Below are positions 17,672-24,804 of a DNA stretch of 64,000 bases, one piece after another; the first letter of the stretch is position 1; each line of letters begins with the position of its first letter. Under the pieces are notes generated by a model that did not search any database, was not told the origin of the DNA, and saw only the letters and a program-made list of their open reading frames with translations. Source of the stretch: JARRQJ01 sp037381915 (lineage in GTDB: Bacteria > Pseudomonadota > Gammaproteobacteria > DRLM01); contig JARRQJ010000001.1 in assembly GCA_037381915.1 (NCBI GenBank), positions 67,128-131,127 on the forward strand, given 5' to 3'. The translations under genes and the position numbers were made by a program.

Positions 17672-18379
17672 TCAGCCGCCGCGCTCCGCGAACTTGTAAC
17701 CCACCCCCCACACCGTAAGCACGTAGTGCGGCTTGGCCGGGTCTTTCTCGATCTTTGAACGCAGTCGATTGATGTGGGAGTTGACGGTGTGTTCGTAGCC
17801 GTCATGACCGTAGCCCCATACCTTATCGAGGAGCTCGGTGCGGTTGTAGACCCGGCCCGGATGGCGCGCGAAGAACAGCAACAGGTCGAACTCCTTGGCG
17901 GTGAGATTAATATCCCGGCCGCCGATTTTCACCAGGCGTTTGCCGGTGTCGATGCGCAGATCGCCGAAACTGAGCGTTTCCGGCGGTTGCGAGGCATGGC
18001 GCTCGCTCATGGCCGCGACGCGGCGGAACAGGGCCTTGATGCGGGCCTGCAATTCGGGAATGCTGAACGGCTTGGTCAGATAGTCGTCCGCCCCCACCTC
18101 CAGTCCCACCACCCTGTCGAGTTCCGTTGATTTCGCGGTGAGCATCAAGATCGGCACGTAGCCCGGCACGGCGCGCAGTTTCTGGCAGACACTGACGCCA
18201 TCCATGCCCGGCAGCATCAGGTCCAACACTACCAGATCGAATCCGCCGCGCTGGAAGCTGCGCAGCCCTTCCACCCCGTCGGCGGCGATCACTGCGGTGC
18301 ATTCGATGTCCTGCAGGTGCAGGGCCACCAGCCGCGCGATATCGGGATTGTCTTCGATGATAAGGACCTTATATGTCAT
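17672..18379 (-). CDS. OmpR-family response regulator
   Basis: A 235-residue regulator. The receiver domain (about 1-118) has acidic residues E9/D10, the phospho-acceptor D53 in VVLDLMLPG and the switch lysine in YLTKPFS. The C-terminal winged-helix DNA-binding domain (about 135-232) carries NLTAKEFDLLLFFARHPG and the ending VWGVGYKF. The ATG at 18379 is preferred over a TTG nine bases earlier. Its cognate kinase follows directly. Five phased ATC-type direct repeats about 210-260 bp upstream look like an autoregulatory operator. Confidence 0.95.
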   Translation of the reverse strand: MTYKVLIIEDNPDIARLVALHLQDIECTAVIAADGVEGLRSFQRGGFDLVVLDLMLPGMDGVSVCQKLRAVPGYVPILMLTAKSTELDRVVGLEVGADDYLTKPFSIPELQARIKALFRRVAAMSERHASQPPETLSFGDLRIDTGKRLVKIGGRDINLTAKEFDLLLFFARHPGRVYNRTELLDKVWGYGHDGYEHTVNSHINRLRSKIEKDPAKPHYVLTVWGVGYKFAERGG

Positions 18380-18580
18380 AGGCGGCAAGGATTACGCTCG
18401 GCTGATGGCTCGACCGGTTTACGGACTAGTGTAGCGTGCCGGCTAACCGCCGTCGCCCCTCGGTCCTGCTACAACCGCGGTGATAAATATGGGCGGGGAG
18501 GCGGCTTGGGCGGTCAAGGTCCGTGCTCGCCGGGGTCGATGCCCCGGCCGGCGCGACCGGCGCTTCGAGACGGCCTTGAG

Positions 18581-18586
18581 TTTATA
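18581..18586 (-). promoter_or_regulatory. Candidate -10 element for the response regulator operon
   Basis: On the minus strand this reads TATAAA. It lies just downstream of the phased repeats, with the repeat at 18602-18607 about where a -35 box would be. That is the usual layout of promoters activated by OmpR/PhoB-type regulators. Confidence 0.4.
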
Positions 18587-18590
18587 TTCC

Positions 18591-18640
18591 ATCCCGAAGA
18601 GATCGCGTCCTTATCACGTAGGGATCACAATTTCATCACA
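18591..18640. repeat. Five 11-bp-phased direct repeats, putative response-regulator operator
   Basis: Plus-strand hexamers ATCCCG (18591), ATCGCG (18602), ATCACG (18613), ATCACA (18624) and ATCACA (18635) recur every 11 bp; ATC is invariant. OmpR/PhoB-family regulators are known to bind direct repeats with one helical turn spacing, and this array lies upstream of such a regulator. The conservation falls off toward the presumed promoter. Confidence 0.6.
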
Positions 18641-18690
18641 GCCATGGGGGAACAGCGTAACAATCGGTTGCTGCAGCCCGCGGGACGATG

Positions 18691-19215
18691 CTAGGCCCGC
18701 TTGCGGGGCCGGGTGAAGCGGGTGCTATGGCACTTGGGGCAGGGCGGAATGTGACCGGTGCCATGGAAATGCAGGAGTTCGCCGCAGCTGCTGCAACGCA
18801 GGGTCCCCACCGTGGTGACTTCCCCGGTATGGAATTCGGAGGCCCGCTGCGCCCGTTGCGCCAGTTCCAGATAGGCCAGCTTGGTCTGATCCGCGGCGGC
18901 GGTGAATGCCTCCCACAGCCGGTCCTCTACCAGTTCCACATCGAAGTGCAGCCAGGAGCTCAGCTCGGAACCGGTGTCCGCCAAGTATTCGCCGGCGTCT
19001 TCCAGGTCGCGGCGCAGGTAGTCGCCGATGCGCTCCGCCTCCTCCCGGCTGAGCTCGCCCAGTTCAACCGCCTTTTCCTTGGCCAGGTCGATGTTGTACT
19101 GCAGGGCCGCCAGGGTGTTCTTATCGCTGTGCTTCAGGGCGTCTTTTACCCGCTCCATCATCCGGTTATAGGCATGCACGAGTTTTTTGCCGTGGGAAGC
19201 GGGGGAAGCAGTCAT
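18691..19215 (-). CDS. ybeL: Zinc-ribbon protein of the YbeL/DUF1451 family
   Basis: A 174-residue soluble protein. The N-terminal two thirds are helical and charged, with several EAERIGDYLRRDLEDAGEYL-like amphipathic stretches. The C-terminus is a zinc ribbon (C-S-S-C near residue 142 and C-P-K-C near 162). The function is unknown. Like E. coli ybeL it lies beside leuS in divergent orientation, which supports the assignment. A clear AGGAG precedes the ATG at 19215. Confidence 0.9.
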   Translation of the reverse strand: MTASPASHGKKLVHAYNRMMERVKDALKHSDKNTLAALQYNIDLAKEKAVELGELSREEAERIGDYLRRDLEDAGEYLADTGSELSSWLHFDVELVEDRLWEAFTAAADQTKLAYLELAQRAQRASEFHTGEVTTVGTLRCSSCGELLHFHGTGHIPPCPKCHSTRFTRPRKRA

Positions 19216-19362
19216 GGTCGTTACTCCTGATCGATCGGTGAGACTTAAGTTTGACCGACTCGCCGCATAATGGAAAGGGCGGGCGCAGGCTCATGTTGTT
19301 CGCTTTGTCGTGCCTACGGTATCCTTGCGCTTTGATTCTAAGCGTAAAGATCGGGAAAACAG

Positions 19363-22038
19363 ATGGACGAGCATTACCAGCCGCAGCAGGTGGAGGACGC
19401 CGCCCGGCGCTATTGGGAGGAACATCGCAGTTTCGAGGTCGAGGAAGATCCGGCGCGGGAAAAATTCTATTGTCTGTCCATGTTTCCCTATCCCAGCGGC
19501 CGCCTGCACATGGGGCATGTGCGCAACTACACCATCGGCGACGTGATCAGCCGTTACCAGCGTATGCGCGGCAGGAACGTGCTGCAGCCCATGGGTTGGG
19601 ATGCCTTCGGCCTGCCCGCCGAGAACGCCGCTATGCAGAACGGCGTGCCGCCCGCCCAGTGGACCTACGACAACATTGCCTACATGCGCGGCCAACTCCA
19701 GTCCCTGGGTTTCGCCATCGACTGGCGGCGCGAACTGGCCACCTGCACCCCCGAGTACTATCGCTGGAATCAATGGTTGTTCCTGCGCATGCTGGAGAAG
19801 GGCATCGTCTACCGCAAGACCGGCACGGTGAACTGGGATCCGGTGGACCAGACCGTGCTCGCCAACGAACAGGTCATCGACGGCCGCGGCTGGCGCACCG
19901 GCGCCGAGGTGGAGAAGCGCGAGATCCCTATGTACTACATGGCGATCACGAGTTATGCCGAAGAGCTGTTGGCGGATCTGGACACGCTTGCCGACTGGCC
20001 GGAGCAGGTGCGGTCCATGCAGCGCAATTGGATCGGCAAGAGCCACGGGGTACGCGTGGGCTTCCCATATAAGCTAGCCGCAGCAGGCGACAATGATTCC
20101 CCTCTCCCTTCGGGAGAGGGGTTAGGGGTGAGGGCGCCCGGATCTGCAACTACCGGAGAGGAAGAAGGCATCTTGTGGGTGTTCACCACCCGCGCCGACA
20201 CCCTGCTGGGTGCCACCTACGTGGCGGTCGCCGCCGAACATCCTCTGGCTCTGCACGCCGCTCAGGACAATCCCCAACTGGCCGCCTTCATCGAGGAGTG
20301 CAGGCACGGCGGCGTCACCGAAGCGGAACTGGCCACTCAGGAAAAGAAAGGCATGGCGACGGGCTTGTTCGTCGATCATCCGCTGACGGGTGAAAAAGTG
20401 CCGCTGTGGGTGGCCAACTATGTGTTGATGGGTTACGGCGAGGGCGCGGTGATGGCGGTGCCGGCCCATGACGAGCGTGATTTCGAATTCGCCACTAAGT
20501 ACGGACTGCCGGTCAAGGCGGTGATCCGAACTACTGCCGGCGATACTACCCCGGCACCGTGGCAGGCGGCCTACGCCGAGCATGGTAGCTGCATCAACTC
20601 CGGCAAGTACGACGGCCTGGATTTCGACCTAGCGGTGGACGCCGTCGCCGCCGATCTCGCCGCCAAAAATTTAGGCGAGAAGAAGGTCATCTGGCGGCTG
20701 CGTGACTGGGGCATCTCGCGCCAGCGCTACTGGGGCACGCCCATCCCCATGATCAAGTGCCCGGCTTGCGGCGATGTGCCGGTGCCGGACGAGCAACTGC
20801 CCGTGGTGTTACCCGAAGACCTGGTGCCGGACGGCGCCGGCAATCCGCTGGCCAAGTCCACCGAGTTTCTAAATTGCGCCTGCCCGAAATGCGGCGGTAC
20901 GGCGCAGCGCGAGACCGACACCATGGATACCTTTGTCGATTCGTCCTGGTATTTCTTCCGTTACGCCAGTTACGACGGCAAGACCATGGTCGATGGGCGC
21001 GCCGACTATTGGATGCCGGTGGATCAATATATCGGCGGCATCGAGCATGCCATCCTGCATCTGCTCTATTCGCGCTTCTGGACCAAGGTGATGCGCGACC
21101 TGGGGCTGACCAACGTGCGCGAACCCTTCGCCAGGCTGCTGACCCAGGGCATGGTGCTCAATCATATCTTCTTCCGCAAGAGCGCCGCCTCGGGCATTAA
21201 CTATTACTCTCCGGATGACGTGGAGGTGGAGCGCGACGCGCAGGGGAAGATCGTCGCCGCCAAGGCCAAGGAGGACGGCCAGCCGGTGGAATACGGCGGC
21301 ATTGGCACCATGTCCAAATCCAAGAAGAACGGCGTCGACCCGCAGGATCTGGTGAGCCGCTACGGCGCCGACACCGTGCGCCTGTTCATGATGTTTGCCG
21401 CGCCGCCGGAGATGACTCTGGAGTGGAACGACGCGGGCGTGGACGGTGCACAGCGTTTCTTGAAACGCCTGTGGAAATTGACGGCGAATCACGTCAACCG
21501 CGGCCACGCGCCGCCGCTCGAGATCGGGCAGCTCGACGACGCCCAGCGCGCCTTGCGCAATCAAGTCCATCAGACCATCGTCAAGGTCGGCGACGACGTG
21601 GGGCGGCGCTATACCTTCAACACCGCCATCGCCGCCAACATGGAACTGGTCAACGCATTGTATAAATGCGAAGACGAAACCCCCCAGGGTCGTGCCGTGA
21701 TCCAGGAGGCCTTGGTGGCGGTGACACTGATGCTGGCGCCCATCGTCCCCCATATCGCCCATGCGATGTGGCGTGCGCTGGGCCATGCCGACGCCATATT
21801 GGATCAGCCGTGGCCTGTGGCGGATCAGTCCGCCCTGGTGCGCGATGTGGTCGAACTGGTGGTGCAGGTCAACGGCAAACTACGCGGGCGCATCACGGTG
21901 GCGGCGGATGCGGGCAAGGACGAGATCGAGCCGGCCGCCCTCGCCGAGGAGAATGTGCAGCGCTTCGTGACCGGTAAAGAGGTAAAGAAGATCGTGGTGG
22001 TGCCGGGGCGCCTGGTGAATATCGTGGTAGCCGGGTGA
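19363..22038 (+). CDS. leuS: Leucyl-tRNA synthetase with an in-frame palindromic repeat insertion
   Basis: An 891-residue class I synthetase. HIGH appears as HMGH in PYPSGRLHMGHVRNYT, the CP1 editing domain spans about 230-420, zinc-type CPAC/CPKC pairs lie near 465-510, KMSKS appears as TMSKSKKNG, and an anticodon-binding domain ends the protein. E. coli LeuS is 860 aa. The extra length lies mostly at residues about 237-268, where the frame crosses a perfect 10-bp-stem palindrome; the segment reads NDSPLPSGEGLGVRAPGS. The frame stays open, so the enzyme is probably functional. It leads the leuS-lptE-holA set. Confidence 0.97.
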   Translation: MDEHYQPQQVEDAARRYWEEHRSFEVEEDPAREKFYCLSMFPYPSGRLHMGHVRNYTIGDVISRYQRMRGRNVLQPMGWDAFGLPAENAAMQNGVPPAQWTYDNIAYMRGQLQSLGFAIDWRRELATCTPEYYRWNQWLFLRMLEKGIVYRKTGTVNWDPVDQTVLANEQVIDGRGWRTGAEVEKREIPMYYMAITSYAEELLADLDTLADWPEQVRSMQRNWIGKSHGVRVGFPYKLAAAGDNDSPLPSGEGLGVRAPGSATTGEEEGILWVFTTRADTLLGATYVAVAAEHPLALHAAQDNPQLAAFIEECRHGGVTEAELATQEKKGMATGLFVDHPLTGEKVPLWVANYVLMGYGEGAVMAVPAHDERDFEFATKYGLPVKAVIRTTAGDTTPAPWQAAYAEHGSCINSGKYDGLDFDLAVDAVAADLAAKNLGEKKVIWRLRDWGISRQRYWGTPIPMIKCPACGDVPVPDEQLPVVLPEDLVPDGAGNPLAKSTEFLNCACPKCGGTAQRETDTMDTFVDSSWYFFRYASYDGKTMVDGRADYWMPVDQYIGGIEHAILHLLYSRFWTKVMRDLGLTNVREPFARLLTQGMVLNHIFFRKSAASGINYYSPDDVEVERDAQGKIVAAKAKEDGQPVEYGGIGTMSKSKKNGVDPQDLVSRYGADTVRLFMMFAAPPEMTLEWNDAGVDGAQRFLKRLWKLTANHVNRGHAPPLEIGQLDDAQRALRNQVHQTIVKVGDDVGRRYTFNTAIAANMELVNALYKCEDETPQGRAVIQEALVAVTLMLAPIVPHIAHAMWRALGHADAILDQPWPVADQSALVRDVVELVVQVNGKLRGRITVAADAGKDEIEPAALAEENVQRFVTGKEVKKIVVVPGRLVNIVVAG
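20096..20144. repeat. Palindromic repeat element inside leuS
   Basis: CCCCTCTCCC (20099-20108) and GGGAGAGGGG (20112-20121) form a perfect 10-bp stem with a 3-nt loop, followed by GTTAGGGGTGAGGGCGCCC. This resembles the dispersed intergenic palindromes seen in many Proteobacteria. Here it is inside an essential coding gene and reads through without a stop. No second copy was noticed in the window. The outer borders are estimated. Confidence 0.75.
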
Positions 22039-22048
22039 CGAGCCGCAC

Positions 22049-22579
22049 GTGGCGACCGGCAAATCAATTGCAGGTAGCTTGTCGCAGCGCGTTTTCCCGC
22101 TGCTCGCCGTCTGCGGCCTGCTGTCGCTGAGCGCCTGCGGCTTTCATCTGCGCGGCAGCGAGATCAGCCGGGTGCAGCTGCCGCCCACCTATCTGGCCGG
22201 CGCGCCCGGACCGCTGCAGCAGGAGGTGCGCCATTATCTGAACGTCTCGGGGGTAGCCATGGTGGAGGAGCAAAAGGATGCGCAACTGGTGATTGATCTC
22301 ATCGGCGAGAAGACCCAGCGGCGCGTACAGTCGGTGGGGTCCACCGGCAAGGTGGAGGAGTATGAGGTGCAGTACAGAGCCACCTATGCCGTGACACGCG
22401 GCAACGGCGAGAGCCTCATCCCCCCGGAGACACTAAGTCAGCGGCGCAGCTACAGTTTTAACGAAGCCGATGTGCTGGCTAAGGATACGGAGCAGGACCG
22501 TCTGGTGCAGGATATGCGCCGCGATGTGGTGCGTCAGATGATGTTGCGTCTGCAATCCGTACTCAAGCGTTCGCCATGA
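22049..22579 (+). CDS. lptE: LPS-assembly lipoprotein LptE
   Basis: A 176-residue outer-membrane lipoprotein, partner and plug of LptD in lipopolysaccharide export. The signal peptide ends in a lipobox LSAC with the acylated C30, followed by GFHLRG, the family hallmark. The start is a GTG at 22049, 10 bp after leuS. Its stop overlaps the holA start (ATGA). The order leuS-lptE-holA is the conserved gammaproteobacterial one. Confidence 0.94.
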   Translation: MATGKSIAGSLSQRVFPLLAVCGLLSLSACGFHLRGSEISRVQLPPTYLAGAPGPLQQEVRHYLNVSGVAMVEEQKDAQLVIDLIGEKTQRRVQSVGSTGKVEEYEVQYRATYAVTRGNGESLIPPETLSQRRSYSFNEADVLAKDTEQDRLVQDMRRDVVRQMMLRLQSVLKRSP

Positions 22580-23610
22580 AGCTCAAGCCCGAACAGCTCC
22601 CTGACCACCTGCAAAGGAACCTGGCGCCCATTTATCTGGTAAGCGGCGACGAGCCCTTGCAGCTTGCGGAGGCCTGCGACGCCATTCGTGCGCGTGCCCG
22701 GGAGAGCGGTTGCAGCGAACGGCTGTTGTTCAACGTGGAGAGCGGCTTTGATTGGAACGCCTTGTTGCAGGCGCGCGATACTCTGTCGTTGTTCGCCGAG
22801 CGGCGCCTGCTGGAGTTGCGACTGCCCACGGGCAAGCCCGGCGAGGCGGGTGCCAAGGCGCTCATCGAATACGCCGCCCACGCCCCCGCCGGCGACGTAT
22901 TGCTGATCGTCGCCGCCAAGATCGATAAGGATGCGCAGCGCAGCAAATGGTTCACGGCCTTGGAAGGAGCCGGCGTGATGGTGCAAGTATGGCCGCTGAG
23001 CGCCGCCCAGCTGCTGCCCTGGATCGAGCGGCGCATGCGCGGCAAGGGGCTGCGGCCCAGTGCGGAGGCGGTGGCCTTGTTGGCGGAGCGGGTGGAAGGC
23101 AATCTTCTGGCCTGCGCGCAGGAGATAGAGAAGTTGCTGCTGCTGCATGGCCAGGGGGCGGTGGATGCCGCGGCGGTGACCGCCGCCGTTTCGAACAGTG
23201 CCCGCTACAGCGTCTATGATCTGGTGGATCGGGCCTTGGCCGGTGAAGGCGCGGCGGTGACGCGCGTGCTGAGGGGCCTGCAAAGCGAAGGGGAAGAGCC
23301 GGTCGTGGTGTTGTGGGCACTGAGCCGGGAGATTCGCACTCTGGCCGTCATGGCCGATGAGCTGCGGGCGGGAATGGCTATGGATCGGGTGTTGGTCAAA
23401 CACCGGGTATGGGCGAAGCGCAAAAGTCTGGTGCGCGGCGCCCTCAAGCGCTTGCCGCCCCCGTCCCTGCGGCGCTTGCTGCGTCAGGCGGGACAGACGG
23501 ATCGCGTCATCAAGGGCGTTGCGGCGGGCAACACTTGGGATGAACTGCTACAACTCGCCCTGGGTTTGGCCGGGGTGGCCGTGGTGCGAGGCGCAACGGC
23601 GGTGTCGTGA
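22576..23610 (+). CDS. holA: DNA polymerase III delta subunit HolA
   Basis: A 344-residue clamp-loader subunit that opens the beta clamp. Typical features are the N-terminal PIYLVSGDEPLQLAEACDAI, the AERRLLELRLPTGKPG strand and the C-terminal helical collar domain (about 215-340). It is translationally coupled to lptE by a 4-bp overlap. In many relatives proA or nadD follows directly; here about 5 kb of other genes intervene. Confidence 0.95.
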   Translation: MKLKPEQLPDHLQRNLAPIYLVSGDEPLQLAEACDAIRARARESGCSERLLFNVESGFDWNALLQARDTLSLFAERRLLELRLPTGKPGEAGAKALIEYAAHAPAGDVLLIVAAKIDKDAQRSKWFTALEGAGVMVQVWPLSAAQLLPWIERRMRGKGLRPSAEAVALLAERVEGNLLACAQEIEKLLLLHGQGAVDAAAVTAAVSNSARYSVYDLVDRALAGEGAAVTRVLRGLQSEGEEPVVVLWALSREIRTLAVMADELRAGMAMDRVLVKHRVWAKRKSLVRGALKRLPPPSLRRLLRQAGQTDRVIKGVAAGNTWDELLQLALGLAGVAVVRGATAVS

Positions 23611-23660
23611 GCCGCGCCGCTCGGCGGGCTAGGGGGTGTTTTGCGGTTGGGAAAAGGTGC

Positions 23661-24095
23661 TTAGATGTCGGCGCGAGTGACCCAATTGGACGCCCGAGTG
23701 ATCAGGAACAGCCGCCGCAAGGTGATGCCCATACCGATCAGTCCGACAAATGCCAGGACCAAATCGATGGATTGAACAACGCCGCCGGTGTTGATGGCCT
23801 TCAGGGCCAAGACGAAACCCAGCATGCAAATAAAGCCGCTCATGCCCATGAGCAGTATGTTATTCGTGCAGTCGATTTGCGCCGTTTTGCCCTTGTCGAT
23901 GTTTTTCACCGCCATGGCGTGAAAGATGTCGTTGCGCAATTCGCCGGCGAGGAGAAGGTCGTCACCCTTGCCTACGGTGCTGACCAGGTCGCTGTAGACC
24001 TTGACGTTGTATTTCCCGATATGGCAATCCGCTGCGCCGTGATTGTCCGGCGACGATACATCCTTCACATGACCACGCAGCAACTGTATTGCCAT
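23661..24095 (-). CDS. Small membrane protein of unknown function
   Basis: 144 residues from the ATG at 24095, preceded by GGGAG; an in-frame GTG lies five codons earlier. The first about 75 residues look like a soluble beta-rich domain (GKYNVKVYSDLVSTVGKGDD). Two predicted membrane helices follow (about 80-100 and 112-130), then a short basic tail. I do not recognise the family. It stands alone between holA (convergent) and the monooxygenase gene. Confidence 0.6.
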   Translation of the reverse strand: MAIQLLRGHVKDVSSPDNHGAADCHIGKYNVKVYSDLVSTVGKGDDLLLAGELRNDIFHAMAVKNIDKGKTAQIDCTNNILLMGMSGFICMLGFVLALKAINTGGVVQSIDLVLAFVGLIGMGITLRRLFLITRASNWVTRADI

Positions 24096-24342
24096 GGCGA
24101 TTTCTCCCACTGTTTAAATGGATGGTACTGATGGATAAAGACACCGCCAGCGGCAATTAATTCCCGGGCGGCGGAATAATCTTTGATATACATATATGAT
24201 TGTAAGGGAAAAGCAGCCGTGCTCCCAGTGAATCTTCCGCGCACCGTCATGTCCTGGCGGGAGGGGCCGGACGGATGCCGTATCCTTGCCGGCCGGGCAA
24301 TAATGCTTTGAACGGTAATAACTACCGCTATCGATGGGATAT

Positions 24343-24645
24343 TTACAGCACGGCGGTAAATCCTTCGAATTGCGGCGGGCCCAGATAGACGCCCTTGGCG
24401 GCGCCCGCCTGACCATGGGCCTTGCGGAACGCCTCGGAGCGGGTCCAGTCTTCGAAGGCCTGTTGGGAATCCCAGGTGGAGTGGGACGCGAACAGGGTGT
24501 AATCGTCGAAACTCGGTCCCTTGAGCAGGTGGAACTCCCGGAAGCCCGGGACCTCATGGAGATAGGTCTGGCGGTTTTTCCAGATGGCGACGAATTCATC
24601 CTCACGGTCGCGGGCGATTTTAAATCGATTCATGGCGATAAACAT
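24343..24645 (-). CDS. IsdG/ABM-family monooxygenase, possible heme-degrading enzyme
   Basis: A 100-residue dimeric alpha-beta barrel (antibiotic biosynthesis monooxygenase fold). The residues N6 (MNRF), W67 and H77 (WTRSEAFRKAH) match the Asn-Trp-His set of IsdG/IsdI heme monooxygenases in spacing. That supports a role in opening heme to release iron, although related small proteins act on other substrates. A GAGAGG ribosome-binding site precedes the ATG at 24645. No heme transporter is nearby. Confidence 0.8.
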   Translation of the reverse strand: MFIAMNRFKIARDREDEFVAIWKNRQTYLHEVPGFREFHLLKGPSFDDYTLFASHSTWDSQQAFEDWTRSEAFRKAHGQAGAAKGVYLGPPQFEGFTAVL

Positions 24646-24804
24646 GGGTACCTCTCAGTCGGTCAATGCCAATTAAAGGCGTATTGCCGGCACCGTCTGA
24701 CATGTCTTGGCAACAACGCCGTCAGTCACCGCCAGGCGCCAGGCGCTAAACGATTGCCGTAACATACCGATATTTACTAAGAATATCCAATTTTCCAGAG
24801 TCGG

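Larger units (their letters stand above)
18380..18690. other. Upstream region of the two-component operon
   Basis: 311 bp without a gene I can support. It holds the five 11-bp-phased repeats at 18591-18640 and a minus-strand -10-like TATAAA at 18581-18586. About 200 nt of GC-rich leader then precede the response-regulator start. A plus-strand ORF at 18480-18716 runs into the antisense of ybeL and has no domain features. Confidence 0.55.

Noticed and set aside
18480..18716. Plus-strand frame upstream of the two-component operon
   Set aside because: Crosses the phased repeats and runs into the antisense of ybeL; no domain.
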